Positions 41,687 through 51,592 are shown, numbered from the stretch's first letter. The stretch: 64,000 nucleotides of DNA from Jannaschia donghaensis (GCF_001403795.1 NZ_CXSU01000011.1:557945-621944); one strand, 5' to 3'. Numbers and translations: made by a program. The notes: generated by a model from the sequence alone, not told the origin.

Positions 41687-42964
41687 ATGAAATATCTGAA
41701 AAGTTCGGTCGCCATCGTTGCAGCCCTGTGCGGTACGTCGGCGCTGGCCTGGGAAGCGACGGAGGGGAAGCCCTACGACGGTCAGACCGTCAACGTACTG
41801 GCCGTGAAGTCGAGCCAGTTCGAGGCCCATGAAGCCCGCCTTGCCGCCTTCGAGGAGGCGACGGGCATCGACGTGGTCTATGACTACGTTCCGTTCCCGA
41901 ACATGAAGGAAGCCCTGACGACCGAGATGGTCGCGGGCGGCGGCGATTACGATGTCGTATCGATCATGGACCAGTGGATCCCGTCCCTTCAGCTTCTTGT
42001 GCAGCCGATCACTGCGGAGATGGAGGCCCAGGGTACCGATATGTCGGATTTCCCAGCGGCGCATATGCGGCACGGCATGGTCGACGGGGAGCTGATCGGC
42101 CTGCCGGTGCGTGGCCACGTCCAGCTTCTGTTCTACCGTGCGGACCTTCTGGAGGCCGCGGGTGTCGAGCCGCCGCAAACCTGGGAGGAAATGGTGACGG
42201 CAGCTAAGGCCATTCAGGACAGCACCGACGCGGCAGGTGTCGCATTGCCCTATGGCAAGCTCAGCGGTCAGAACCTGATGGTCTGGATGAACCTTCTCTG
42301 GGGCAACGGGGGCGACCTGTTCGATGCGGACGGCAATCCGATCTTCAATTCGGACGCCGGCGTCGCCGCGACAGAAACCTACGTCGGCTACCTCAAGGAG
42401 CAGGAGATCGTTCCCGCCGGCTCCGCCGTGTTCGTGGAGCAGGACGCCGTCAACAGCTTCAAGCAGGGCAACTCCGCGATGCTGCCGGTCTGGTGGTGGG
42501 TCCGCTCGCAGTTGACCGACCCCGAGCAGTCGACCCTGACCGAGGAGCAGGTCGGCTTCACGTCGCTGCCTTCGGTGGCGGGTGCGGACCGCAGCACCTA
42601 CACCAATACCTGGGTCTTCTCGGTGACGGACGGGTCGCGGTCCAAGGACGCCGCAACCGAGTTTCTCGGCTGGCTGACCGATCCGGCGCTGGAGCGGGAA
42701 GTTCTGCTGGATCCGGAGCTTACCGAGGTCGTCGCGGTGCATATGTCGAACCTCACCGACGAGGAGGTCAACGCCCGCTGGGGTGGCATGCACCAGGCCG
42801 CGGCCGACGCGCTGGCGACCGCAGAGGGCATCGAGTTCGGCGAGGACTGGCTGCGCATATCAGAGATCCTGGAGACGGCGATCTCCAGCCTCGCATCGGG
42901 CGAGAGCGACGACGTCAAGGCCACGCTCGATACGGCCGCCGAGGAAATTGCCGCGATCCGCTGA
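41687..42964 (+). CDS. ABC transporter sugar-type solute-binding protein
   Basis: 425 residues. Signal peptide MKYLKSSVAIVAALCGTSAL is cleaved before WEATEGKPYDGQTV. The mature protein is a family-1 solute-binding protein (FEEATGIDVVYDYVPFPNMK, ALTTEMVAGGGDYDVVSIMD, FVEQDAVNSFKQGNSAMLP, WVFSVTDGSRSKDAATEFL). Start at ATG 41687 after GGGAGGACG. First gene of an operon with two permeases, an ATPase and four enzymes, so it defines the imported substrate, which cannot be named from sequence. Confidence 0.92.
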   Translation: MKYLKSSVAIVAALCGTSALAWEATEGKPYDGQTVNVLAVKSSQFEAHEARLAAFEEATGIDVVYDYVPFPNMKEALTTEMVAGGGDYDVVSIMDQWIPSLQLLVQPITAEMEAQGTDMSDFPAAHMRHGMVDGELIGLPVRGHVQLLFYRADLLEAAGVEPPQTWEEMVTAAKAIQDSTDAAGVALPYGKLSGQNLMVWMNLLWGNGGDLFDADGNPIFNSDAGVAATETYVGYLKEQEIVPAGSAVFVEQDAVNSFKQGNSAMLPVWWWVRSQLTDPEQSTLTEEQVGFTSLPSVAGADRSTYTNTWVFSVTDGSRSKDAATEFLGWLTDPALEREVLLDPELTEVVAVHMSNLTDEEVNARWGGMHQAAADALATAEGIEFGEDWLRISEILETAISSLASGESDDVKATLDTAAEEIAAIR

Positions 42965-43038
42965 TCGTCTGACAACCTTCGGGACGCGCCGCGCGACGGC
43001 TCGTCCCGATCCTCCTTTTCGTCCCGAGAGGTGTCCCC

Positions 43039-43923
43039 GTGAAGGACCGCATGCTGCCATATTGGCTGCTGATTCCCGCCTTCGTGATCGTGCTGGCGAC
43101 GACGATCTATCCGCTGGCCTATTCCTTCGTGACGTCGTTCCGGGAGTGGGACCTGACGAAGCAACGCCGACCGGACGGGTTCGTCGGGTTCGACAATTAT
43201 CTTCATGCGGCCAGCGAGAGCGGGTTTCAGAACTCCCTCTGGGTGACGACCATTTTCGTGGTCACCAGCGTGGCGCTGACCCTGGTCATCGCGATGTCGC
43301 TGGCCCTGTTGTTGCGCCGCAAGGGCCGGATGCACACCTTCACCCGGATCGTCCTGATCCTGCCCTTCGCGATGAGCCCCGCGCTCATCGGCGTGAGCTA
43401 CCGCTTCATGTTCAACCCTGAATTCGGCGTTCTGGCCAAGGGGCTGGGCGCGGTCTTTCCCGCACTCGAAGGTATGCCCTGGCTGGCCGATCCAAACCTC
43501 GCGATGGCGATCCTTGTTCTGACCGACGTCTGGCACTGGGCCCCTTACATGACGTTCATGTGCCTCGGCGGCCTCGCCTCCATCCCGCGCGAAACCGAGG
43601 AGGCGGCGCGGATCGACGGCGCGTCCTACCTGCGCATCTTCTTCGGGATCATCCTGCCGCAGATGAAGGGCGTCCTGTTGGTGACAGCCGTTCTCAAGAC
43701 GATCTTTGCGCTCAAGATGTTCGATCAGGTCGTCACCTTGACTGGCGGTGGCCCCGGCACCTCGACCGAAACGCTGGCGTTCTTCGTCTTCAACGTCGGC
43801 TTCAAGTGGTACGACATGGGCTATGCCTCGGCGCTTGCCTGGATCCTGACGGCGATCATGATGCTCATCTCGATCTGGTACGTCCGCATGCTCCTGAGCG
43901 ACAGAAAGATGGCAACCGCATGA
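43039..43923 (+). CDS. ABC transporter permease (MalF-like)
   Basis: 294 residues from GTG 43039 after GAGAGG. It has six predicted helices (LLIPAFVIVLATTIYPLAYS, WVTTIFVVTSVALTLVIAMS and others) and the EAA loop EEAARIDGASYLRIFFGIIL. The size is standard for the family, unlike the larger MalF-type protein at 1683-3029. It forms the inner-membrane channel with the next gene product, whose ATG overlaps its stop. Confidence 0.93.
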   Translation: MKDRMLPYWLLIPAFVIVLATTIYPLAYSFVTSFREWDLTKQRRPDGFVGFDNYLHAASESGFQNSLWVTTIFVVTSVALTLVIAMSLALLLRRKGRMHTFTRIVLILPFAMSPALIGVSYRFMFNPEFGVLAKGLGAVFPALEGMPWLADPNLAMAILVLTDVWHWAPYMTFMCLGGLASIPRETEEAARIDGASYLRIFFGIILPQMKGVLLVTAVLKTIFALKMFDQVVTLTGGGPGTSTETLAFFVFNVGFKWYDMGYASALAWILTAIMMLISIWYVRMLLSDRKMATA

Positions 43924-44735
43924 AACGGCATCTCGCATGGTGGGGGGAACGCGCCCTTCTGGTCCTCGTGTCGGTGATCGTCCTGTTCCCGATCGCCTGG
44001 ATGTTCCTGACGGCGTTCAAACGCCCCCGTGACGCCTATTCGCTGTCGCTGGACTTCTCGCCGACGCTGCAGAACTTCGTCACGGTCTTTGCGGACCCCT
44101 GGAACCTTGGCGACATGGTCCTGAACTCGGTCATCGTGGCGACGGTGACGGTGCTGATTGCGGTGCCTTGCGCCTCGCTCGCCGCCTATTCCTTCTCCCG
44201 CTTTCGGGTCCGGGGACGCAAGTTTCTGTTCTTCCTGATCCTGTCGACGCAGTTCATCCCGGCCGTCGTGATCGTTCTGCCGTTCTTTCTGATGTTCCGC
44301 ACGCTGGGTTTGCTCGATACGCGCCTTGCGCTGATCGTGGTGAACCTCGCTATCGTGACGCCCTTCGTGATCTGGATGATCAAGGGCTTCATCGACGCCA
44401 TCCCCACCGACAGCGAGGAAGCGGCGATGATCGACGGCGCATCGCGCCTGCGGGTCATCAAGGACATCGTTCTGCCGATGGCCGCACCGGGCATCCTGAC
44501 CTCCTCGATCTTCTGCTTCATCCTGACGTGGAACGAGTTTCTCTTCGCTCTGATCCTCACGCGCCGCGATGCGGTCACGCTGCCGGTTGGCCTGGTCAGT
44601 TTCCGGACAGAACGCGGCGATCTTTGGGAATTGATGAGTGCGGCGGGTGTGATGATCACCGTGCCGATCTTCATCATGGCGCTGTTGATCCAGAAACACT
44701 TCACGCGCGGCATGACGGCCGGCGCGGTCAAATAG
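43920..44735 (+). CDS. ABC transporter permease (MalG-like)
   Basis: 271 residues from ATG 43920 (ATGA overlap with the upstream stop). Helices include ERALLVLVSVIVLFPIAWMF and FLFFLILSTQFIPAVVIVLP; the EAA loop is SEEAAMIDGASRLRVIKDIV. It ends with the usual FTRGMTAGAVK. Partner of the MalF-like permease; the ATPase gene follows after 13 bp. Confidence 0.93.
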   Translation: MKRHLAWWGERALLVLVSVIVLFPIAWMFLTAFKRPRDAYSLSLDFSPTLQNFVTVFADPWNLGDMVLNSVIVATVTVLIAVPCASLAAYSFSRFRVRGRKFLFFLILSTQFIPAVVIVLPFFLMFRTLGLLDTRLALIVVNLAIVTPFVIWMIKGFIDAIPTDSEEAAMIDGASRLRVIKDIVLPMAAPGILTSSIFCFILTWNEFLFALILTRRDAVTLPVGLVSFRTERGDLWELMSAAGVMITVPIFIMALLIQKHFTRGMTAGAVK

Positions 44736-44748
44736 ACAGGAATATCCA

Positions 44749-45828
44749 ATGGCCGACGTGCGCCTCGTCGATATCGAAAAGAAATACGGTAACTTCCTTG
44801 CCGTGCCGCAGCTCAACCTGACGATCGAGGATGGCGAATTCCTCGTCCTGCTCGGGCCATCGGGCTGCGGCAAGACGACGACGATGCGCATGATCGCCGG
44901 GTTGGAGGAGATCACCTCGGGCGATATCGAAATTGCGGGCAAGCGGATCAACGACAAGCCGCCCAAGGACCGCGACATCGCGATGGTGTTCCAGAATTAC
45001 GGCCTCTACCCTCATATGACGGTGCGCCAGAACATCGATTATCCGCTCAAGCTGCGCGGTGTCGACCGGGCCGCGCGGACGCGGCGGGTACAGGAGACGG
45101 CGGAGAAGGTCGAACTGGAAGCCCTGCTGGAGCGGCGACCGTCGGAGTTGTCAGGCGGCCAGCGGCAGCGCGTGGCCCTGGCCCGCGCCATCGTGCGCAC
45201 GCCATCGATTTTCCTGATGGACGAGCCGCTGTCCAACCTCGATGCCAAGCTGCGCGTGACCATGCGCGCCGAACTCAAGCACCTGCACCACGAATTGGGC
45301 GTGACCACCGTCTACGTCACCCACGACCAGATGGAGGCGATGACCCTGGCGTCGCGTATCGCCATCATGCGCGAAGGACGCATTGTTCAGCTCGACACGC
45401 CCAAGCGCATCTATTCCGAACCCGCCGACCTGTTCGTGGCAGGGTTCATCGGATCGCCGTCGATGAACCTGATCGACGGGGCGATTGCGGGCGGCGTCTT
45501 CACCGCGCCGGGCGTATCCTTCCCCGTGGATCAGCCGGACCGCGACGATGTAGTTCTGGGAATCCGACCCGAGGATCTGGAGATCTCGACCGCGCCCGAC
45601 GCGCCGGTCATTGGCAAGCTCTATGCACTCGAGTTGACGGGTGAAAGCACGCTGGTCACCCTGCGCACCGGCGCGAACTCCGTCTGCGCGCGCGGGCCAG
45701 CGGACCACGAGGCCGAGATCAATGCACCGTGCCACTTCGTGCCCAAACCGGGCGCACGGGTTCATCTTTTCGATCGTCCGTCCGGGCACCGGCTCGACGG
45801 CCTCTCCGCAAAAGGACAAACGCTATGA
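44749..45828 (+). CDS. UgpC/MalK-type ABC transporter ATP-binding protein
   Basis: 359 residues. It has Walker A GPSGCGKTTTMRMIAGLEE, Q-loop MVFQNYGLYPHMTVRQNI, signature LSGGQRQRVALARAIVRTP, Walker B FLMDEPLSNLDAKLR and switch VYVTHDQMEAM. A C-terminal OB-fold (TOBE) regulatory domain lies at about 240-350, as in MalK. It energises the two permeases encoded upstream. Such ATPases can be shared between CUT1 systems, which may matter because no ATPase is seen with the transporter at 0.4-4.4 kb. Its stop overlaps the bicupin start. Confidence 0.95.
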   Translation: MADVRLVDIEKKYGNFLAVPQLNLTIEDGEFLVLLGPSGCGKTTTMRMIAGLEEITSGDIEIAGKRINDKPPKDRDIAMVFQNYGLYPHMTVRQNIDYPLKLRGVDRAARTRRVQETAEKVELEALLERRPSELSGGQRQRVALARAIVRTPSIFLMDEPLSNLDAKLRVTMRAELKHLHHELGVTTVYVTHDQMEAMTLASRIAIMREGRIVQLDTPKRIYSEPADLFVAGFIGSPSMNLIDGAIAGGVFTAPGVSFPVDQPDRDDVVLGIRPEDLEISTAPDAPVIGKLYALELTGESTLVTLRTGANSVCARGPADHEAEINAPCHFVPKPGARVHLFDRPSGHRLDGLSAKGQTL

Positions 45829-46952
45829 CACCTATCACCCAGGATATCGCCGCCGCCCGGCATGTGAAACGCCAAGACTACGTCTCTTGCACTGTCGCTT
45901 TCATCGACTGCAAGAAGCCCGGCTCGCATCTGAAGGAAAACTATTCGATCATCGGGCCAGGCGTGACCTCTTCGGACGAACAGGTCATCAACCTGCCCGA
46001 GGCGCATGGTTTCAACATCGGGGCTGCCGCGATGCCCAGGGGCATTACCAACAACCTGCACATTCACTTCACCGCCGAAGTCTTCATCGTGCAGCGCGGC
46101 GAATGGACGTTCCGGTGGGGGTCCAATGGCGAGAACGAGGCGACGGGCCGTGCGGGCGACATCCTGTCGGTGCCAACATGGATCTTCCGCGGCTTCTCCA
46201 ACGCAGGGGAAGACGATGGCTGGCTCTTCACCATTCTGGGCGGAGACAACACCGGCGGCGTGATCTTCCACCCCGACATCATTCGGGAGGCGGCGGACTA
46301 CGGTCTCTATATCTCGTCCGACAACCGCCTGATCGACACCTCGCGTGGCGATCCCGTCCCGCCAGAGGACGGGCGCATCCCGCCGATGCCCGAGGCAGAT
46401 GTGGCCGACCTGCGGGAGGTTACCCGCGAAGAAATGATGTCGCGCTTCGTGCAACGGGACGACTGCGATTTCCGGTCTGCCTTCATCGATCAGGATCTGC
46501 CGGGCGGCGGCGCGCAGATCGCTCCGGTGATCGGCTATGGCATGACCCAGAACCGCGACCACGTTCCGCCCATCACCAATCCGCACGGCTTCTCGGCAGA
46601 ATGGCTGCGTCTGGACCCTGGCCAGTCGGCCGGCCCCTTCGCCGTGGACGAAAAGATGGTGATGATCGTGCACGAAGGGCGATTGCGTCTGGATTATGCC
46701 GACGGTGGCGGTGCCTCGGTCGAGGTTGATGCATGGGAGACCTACTCGATCCCGGCGGGGGTCTTCCGAACGGTGACGGCCATCGGCGACGACCCTGTCG
46801 AAGTTCTCGTCGTCGTTTCCGGCGATCACCGCAAACGTCCGACCTTCGCGCCCGAAGTGCTGGAGGGCGCGCGGCAGGCCGGTCTGGGGCTCGACGCTGG
46901 TGGTTTCGTCGCCAAGGCCGCGCTTCTGCCCAGCTACAGGCAGGCAGGTTGA
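45825..46952 (+). CDS. Bicupin protein in the transporter operon
   Basis: 375 residues from ATG 45825, overlapping the ATPase stop. It has two cupin folds: the first with NNLHIHFTAEVFIVQRGEWT and RAGDILSVPTWIFRGFSN, the second around AEWLRLDPGQSAGPFAVDEK and WETYSIPAGVFRTVTA. The first has His and Glu ligands for a metal; the second seems to lack a clear histidine triad. Between them is a loop rich in Pro, Asp and Glu. It could be a dioxygenase or isomerase acting on the imported compound. I do not recognise a characterised homologue. Confidence 0.75.
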   Translation: MTPITQDIAAARHVKRQDYVSCTVAFIDCKKPGSHLKENYSIIGPGVTSSDEQVINLPEAHGFNIGAAAMPRGITNNLHIHFTAEVFIVQRGEWTFRWGSNGENEATGRAGDILSVPTWIFRGFSNAGEDDGWLFTILGGDNTGGVIFHPDIIREAADYGLYISSDNRLIDTSRGDPVPPEDGRIPPMPEADVADLREVTREEMMSRFVQRDDCDFRSAFIDQDLPGGGAQIAPVIGYGMTQNRDHVPPITNPHGFSAEWLRLDPGQSAGPFAVDEKMVMIVHEGRLRLDYADGGGASVEVDAWETYSIPAGVFRTVTAIGDDPVEVLVVVSGDHRKRPTFAPEVLEGARQAGLGLDAGGFVAKAALLPSYRQAG

Positions 46953-47746
46953 TGCGCCCCAACGCCGTCCGCACCCGGCTCGCGTCCGGAGAGATCGTGG
47001 TCAACGGATGGCTCTCCATCGGATCGGGCTATTCTGCCGAGGGAGTCGGACACTCCGGCGTTCATTCTGTGACCGTCGATTTGCAACACGGCATGTTCGA
47101 CACAGGCCAAGCGATCCAGATGCTGCAGGCTATCTCGGCAACCCCCGCAACACCTCTCGTGCGCGTCCCGTCGAACGATGCGGCGCAGATCATGCATCTG
47201 CTGGACGCGGGGGCTTACGGAATCATCTGTCCGATGATTTCCACCCCCGAAGATGCCGCCGCCCTGGTCGCGGCCTGCCGGTATCCGCCCACCGGCAAAC
47301 GCAGCTTCGGCCCCTCGCGCGGGATGCTCTTTGGCGGGCCCGACTACGTGGCCGAAGCGGATGCGACCGTCATGGCGATCCCGATGATCGAAACGGCGGA
47401 AGGCGTCGACCGGATAGAGGAGATCCTCGATATCGAGGGGATCGACATGATCTACCTTGGCCCCAACGACATGGCCTTCGCGCTGGACGGGCATGTGGGG
47501 CACCCCCGCCCGAAGTCCGAGGTTGCGCTGGCCCACGTTCGTGAGGCTGCGACGCGCCGGGGGGTGCCGGTCGGCATCTTCTGCGCCTCGGGCCAGGAGG
47601 CGCGGGCCCGGGCCGCGCAGGGCTTCCGCCTCGTGACGCCGGGCAATGACTTCGCCCACCTGACCCGCAGTTTGCGCGACGCGGTCCGCATCACGTTGCA
47701 GAAGGCGACCGCTGCATCCGCACACGTGTCCGGCAATGGCTATTGA
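46952..47746 (+). CDS. HpcH/HpaI-family class II aldolase
   Basis: 264 residues from ATG 46952 (one-base overlap with the bicupin stop). The family pattern is clear: VTVDLQHGMFDTGQAIQML, LLDAGAYGIICPMISTPEDA, AIPMIETAEGVDRIEEILD (metal-binding Glu) and MIYLGPNDMAFALDGHVGHP (metal-binding Asp). These enzymes cleave 2-keto-3-deoxy acids to pyruvate and an aldehyde. The position suggests a late step in degradation of the imported substrate. Confidence 0.9.
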   Translation: MRPNAVRTRLASGEIVVNGWLSIGSGYSAEGVGHSGVHSVTVDLQHGMFDTGQAIQMLQAISATPATPLVRVPSNDAAQIMHLLDAGAYGIICPMISTPEDAAALVAACRYPPTGKRSFGPSRGMLFGGPDYVAEADATVMAIPMIETAEGVDRIEEILDIEGIDMIYLGPNDMAFALDGHVGHPRPKSEVALAHVREAATRRGVPVGIFCASGQEARARAAQGFRLVTPGNDFAHLTRSLRDAVRITLQKATAASAHVSGNGY

Positions 47747-48434
47747 ACCGCTGACAGCGCGCCCTTGGGTCCTGTTGCCCGGAACGCTGTGTACGGGCCA
47801 GGTCTTCGACGGAATGCTCGACCGGCTTGGCGTGCCGTCCGACCGGCGCAGGACGCTCGCGCTGCGACAGCCGACGGTCGCGGCTTATGCGTCAACGCTT
47901 CGGGACGTGTCGGAGGACGCCGTCATTTGCGGCTTCTCCCTCGGGGCCATCGTCGCGGCGCATCATGCGAACCGGCTGCGGTGCGCGCGCCTGATCCTGT
48001 TCGCCGTCACGCCCCATCCCGATGACCCGGCCAACGCTGGCGGGCGTCGGGCGTTCGCGGCACGGGTCGGCAGTGTCGGCGGGGCGGCAGCCATTGCCGC
48101 GTCGCTCGCCTCGCTCAAGGGTCCTGATCCGGCGGCGGCGCGTGCGCTCATCCTCGACATGGCCGACATGGCTGCCGGGGACATTGTCGCCCAGACCGAC
48201 CTTGCGATCGGACGACCCGGTGCGACGATGGCGTTGGCCGCGTCCCGCGTTCCAATCTGGGTCCTGACCGGGGCCAGGGACGAACAGACACCGTCTGAAA
48301 TCGGACGGGCGGTGGCCGATGCCGCAGCTTGCGGATCGTTTCGGGCACTCGATGGATTGGGACACTACGCGCTGCTCGAAGATCCGCAGGCCTGCGCGGA
48401 TGCTCTGCTGGATTTGGAAAGGACGACGCCATGA
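47736..48434 (+). CDS. Alpha/beta-fold hydrolase
   Basis: 232 residues; the start overlaps the end of the aldolase gene by 11 bp. It has oxyanion-hole region WVLLPGTLCTGQVFDGMLD, nucleophile elbow VICGFSLGAIVAAHHANRL (Ser in G-F-S-L-G), an acid in PIWVLTGARDEQTPSE and the catalytic His in GLGHYALLEDP. It may be an esterase or lactonase that opens the imported compound. Cytoplasmic, no signal peptide. Confidence 0.85.
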   Translation: MAIEPLTARPWVLLPGTLCTGQVFDGMLDRLGVPSDRRRTLALRQPTVAAYASTLRDVSEDAVICGFSLGAIVAAHHANRLRCARLILFAVTPHPDDPANAGGRRAFAARVGSVGGAAAIAASLASLKGPDPAAARALILDMADMAAGDIVAQTDLAIGRPGATMALAASRVPIWVLTGARDEQTPSEIGRAVADAAACGSFRALDGLGHYALLEDPQACADALLDLERTTP

Positions 48435-49135
48435 CCCAGGTTGATCAATTGCTCGCCTGTCTGCGCGCGTACGATACGCCGACCGTCTGCAACGCGATCG
48501 AGATGGCGCAGGGCCGTCGCGGCTTTGCCGGCTTCACCCGGCGAACCGTGATTTGGACCGGACCGACTGATGCGCGGATCGTGGGCTTCGCCCGAACGGC
48601 GAAGATCGCAGGCCGCGCCCCGCCGACCGAAGACCCGCAGACACTCCGCGCGCGGCGTATGGACTACTTCGAGGCCATGGTAACAGGCCCCCGGCCCGGC
48701 ATTGCCGTGGTGGAAGACATGGACGGCGACGCGGCGACGGGCGCGTGGTGGGGCGAATTGCACGCCCGCATCCACAGCGTCGTTTTCGGGCTGGAAGGTG
48801 CCGTCACGAACGGCGTCGTTCGCGACCTTGGTGATCTTCCGGGCGGTTTCCCGATCCTTGCCGGCTCGGTCGGTCCGAGCCATGGTTTCGTTCACGTCCG
48901 AGAGATCGGCACGCCCGCCACGATCCACGGATTGACCGTATGCAACGGGGACCTTATCCATGCCGACCGGCATGGTGCGGTGGTGGTGCCAAGGGATGTC
49001 TATGCAACCTTGCAGGACGCTCTTGCCCGCCTGATTGCAGCCGAGGCTATCGTCCTTGACCCGCTTCTGTCCAAGCCCGTGGATATGGAGGCGTTCCGGG
49101 ATCTTTGGGCCGCCTTTGAGACGGCAAGGGTCTGA
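48431..49135 (+). CDS. RraA-family / 4-hydroxy-4-methyl-2-oxoglutarate aldolase-like protein
   Basis: 234 residues from ATG 48431 (ATGA overlap). RraA-like signatures are YDTPTVCNAIEMAQG near the start, VFGLEGAVTNGVVRDLGDLP (with the R-D that binds the oxo acid) and VCNGDLIHADRHGAVVVP. Members act as aldolases or oxaloacetate decarboxylases rather than on RNase E in bacteria with catabolic operons. Last gene of the operon. Together with the HpcH-type enzyme it suggests breakdown to pyruvate. Confidence 0.88.
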   Translation: MTQVDQLLACLRAYDTPTVCNAIEMAQGRRGFAGFTRRTVIWTGPTDARIVGFARTAKIAGRAPPTEDPQTLRARRMDYFEAMVTGPRPGIAVVEDMDGDAATGAWWGELHARIHSVVFGLEGAVTNGVVRDLGDLPGGFPILAGSVGPSHGFVHVREIGTPATIHGLTVCNGDLIHADRHGAVVVPRDVYATLQDALARLIAAEAIVLDPLLSKPVDMEAFRDLWAAFETARV

Positions 49136-49384
49136 CGCACGAAGGCAGTGCGCCTGATCTTCGACGATTTCGAAACAGCCGGTAGGCGGACCCGCCTCGT
49201 CTTCGATCACCGGACGGCGGGCAGGGCCGGTTGGCGGACCGATCCTTGAGGTCCCGATCCGATCTTGTCGTCCTGCTGATGTATCCCACAACGGCCGACC
49301 GATGGCGTCACCTTGCCGCGGGGTGGGTTGCGCTACATAACAGGGGGTGAAGGGGTGGTGAACATGGCGAACGGAGAGCGCGGC

Positions 49385-51574
49385 ATGTCGAACCATGGGG
49401 TGACCCTTCCCCGACATTTGACCAAAGACGCTTTGGACGCGCTGGCGATGGCCAGACATGCGCAGCCATTCGATGTGCTGGGGCCGCACGACGTCGACGG
49501 CGCGCGCTGGGTCACGACGCTGCAACCGGGCGCGACCCGTGTCATGGTCGAAACAGACGGCTCCCGCACGGAACTTGCCCGCATCGACGGCGACGTGTTC
49601 GCGGCCAAGGTCGCCGACGGTGCCTACCGGATCGTGACGATCTGGCCGGACGGGACCGAGACAGTGATCCACGATCCCTATGCCTTCGGCCCGGTGCTGA
49701 CCGATCTCGACCGCCACCTGATCGGCGAGGGCACACACCGGGAGCTTTGGCGCGCACTTGGCGCGCACGTTCGGGACCATGAGGGCGTCGCGGGCACACA
49801 TTTCGCCGTCTGGGCGCCGAATGCGCGGCGCGTGTCCGTGGTGGGCGAATTCAACGCCTGGGACGGGCGGTGCCATCCGATGCGCCAACTTGGCGCGATG
49901 GGCGTCTGGGAGATTTTCGTTCCGGGTCTGAGCGAAGGCGAGACATATCAATACGAAATTCTGGATGCGGAAGACGCGCTGCGGCGCAAATCCGACCCGT
50001 TGGGCTTCGGGTCGCAACACCCACCCGAACAGGCGTCTGTCGTTCGTAACATCGACGGCTATGGCTGGCGCGATGGAGATTGGATGGCGGCGCGGGCCGC
50101 GCGGGCGGACCGAAGTGCCCCGATCTCGATCTACGAGGTTCACCTCGGGTCCTGGCGGCGACGGTGGGACGAGGGTGGTCGGTCATTGTCGTACAAGGAA
50201 TTGGCACGTGATCTGGTAGGCTATGCGGTTCACATGGGCTTCACCCATATCGAGCTTATGCCGATCTCCGAATTTCCCTTCGACGGGTCCTGGGGCTATC
50301 AACCGGTCGGCCTTTATGCCCCGACGATCCGCTTTGGCCCCCCGCACGAGTTCCGCGATCTGGTGGATGCCGCGCATGATGCGGGGCTTGGTGTGATCCT
50401 TGACTGGGTGCCGGGGCATTTCCCGTCCGACGAACACGGCCTCGTTCGTTTCGACGGCACCGCGCTTTACGAACACGCCGACCCGCGCGAGGGGTTTCAT
50501 CAGGATTGGAACACGTTGATCCCGAACTACGGGCGCACGGAAGTTCGCAATTATCTGGTGGCCAACGCGCTCTACTGGACCCAGGAATACCATCTGGATG
50601 GGCTGCGCGTGGATGCGGTCGCGTCGATGCTCTACCGCGATTATTCGCGCGCGGCGGATGCCTGGGTGCCCAACAAGGACGGCGGGCGGGAAAATTACGA
50701 GGCCATCGCCCTCCTGCAGGAAATGAACACCGTCGTTTACGGGGCCGATGCCAGCGTGATGACCGTTGCCGAGGAAAGCACATCTTTCCCCGGCGTTTCG
50801 CGCCCGGTGCACGATGGTGGGCTGGGGTTCGGGTACAAGTGGAACATGGGGTGGATGAACGACACCCTGCGCTATATCGGTCTCGACCCGGTGCACCGCA
50901 GCCATGACCATCACCTGATGACGTTCCCCATCGACTGGGCATTCACCGAGAATTTCATCCTGCCGATCAGCCACGATGAGGTCGTGCACGGCAAAGGGTC
51001 GATGCTTGACCGAATGCCGGGTGACGCGTGGCAGAAGTTCGCGAACCTGCGGGCGTATTACGGGTTCATGTGGGCGCATCCGGGCAAGAAACTGCTCTTC
51101 ATGGGGTGCGAATTCGCGCAGCCGACCGAATGGTCGCACGATGGCGAGTTGGACTGGTCCGCCGCCGAACGCGCGCCGCACGCCGGTGTGCAGCACCTCG
51201 TGCGCGACCTCAACACCCTGTACCGCGAGACGCCCGCGCTGCATCTTCGCGACTGCGAGGCGGACGGATTTCGCTGGCTGGCCAACGATCCGGCCCAATC
51301 GATCACGGCCTTCGCGCGGTTCGGAGCCGACGGCGACGCGCCGGTCGTGGCGGTCTGCAACTTCACCCCCGTCGAGCGGACGGAGTTTCAAATTCTCGTG
51401 CCGAAATCCGGCACCTGGGACGAGGTTCTCAACACCGACGCGGAAATCTACGGCGGTGCGGGGCGTGGAAACATGGGTCGGGTGGTGGCCGAAGGCCGCG
51501 ACGACGACGCGACCGTGGCGCTGACGCTGCCGCCTCTGTCGGTGATCGTGCTGCGGCACGCAGGCGGAACATAG
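49385..51574 (+). CDS. glgB: 1,4-alpha-glucan branching enzyme
   Basis: 729 residues from ATG 49385, chosen because GGAGAG lies six bases upstream; ATG 49364 would add seven residues. It has an N-terminal CBM48-type region (PFDVLGPHDVDGARWV, TLQPGATRVMVE) and a GH13 catalytic domain with DGLRVDAVASMLYRDYSR (nucleophile Asp), TVAEESTSFPGVSRPV (acid Glu) and LPISHDEVVHGKGSMLDRMP. It introduces alpha-1,6 branches into glycogen. First gene of glgB-glgC-glgA-glgX-pgm. Confidence 0.96.
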   Translation: MSNHGVTLPRHLTKDALDALAMARHAQPFDVLGPHDVDGARWVTTLQPGATRVMVETDGSRTELARIDGDVFAAKVADGAYRIVTIWPDGTETVIHDPYAFGPVLTDLDRHLIGEGTHRELWRALGAHVRDHEGVAGTHFAVWAPNARRVSVVGEFNAWDGRCHPMRQLGAMGVWEIFVPGLSEGETYQYEILDAEDALRRKSDPLGFGSQHPPEQASVVRNIDGYGWRDGDWMAARAARADRSAPISIYEVHLGSWRRRWDEGGRSLSYKELARDLVGYAVHMGFTHIELMPISEFPFDGSWGYQPVGLYAPTIRFGPPHEFRDLVDAAHDAGLGVILDWVPGHFPSDEHGLVRFDGTALYEHADPREGFHQDWNTLIPNYGRTEVRNYLVANALYWTQEYHLDGLRVDAVASMLYRDYSRAADAWVPNKDGGRENYEAIALLQEMNTVVYGADASVMTVAEESTSFPGVSRPVHDGGLGFGYKWNMGWMNDTLRYIGLDPVHRSHDHHLMTFPIDWAFTENFILPISHDEVVHGKGSMLDRMPGDAWQKFANLRAYYGFMWAHPGKKLLFMGCEFAQPTEWSHDGELDWSAAERAPHAGVQHLVRDLNTLYRETPALHLRDCEADGFRWLANDPAQSITAFARFGADGDAPVVAVCNFTPVERTEFQILVPKSGTWDEVLNTDAEIYGGAGRGNMGRVVAEGRDDDATVALTLPPLSVIVLRHAGGT

Positions 51575-51592
51575 AGGTTTGGGAGGACCGGA

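Noticed and set aside
49136..49160. Short hairpin CGCAC...GTGCG after the RraA-like gene as terminator
   Set aside because: Five-base stem without T-run; too weak to call.
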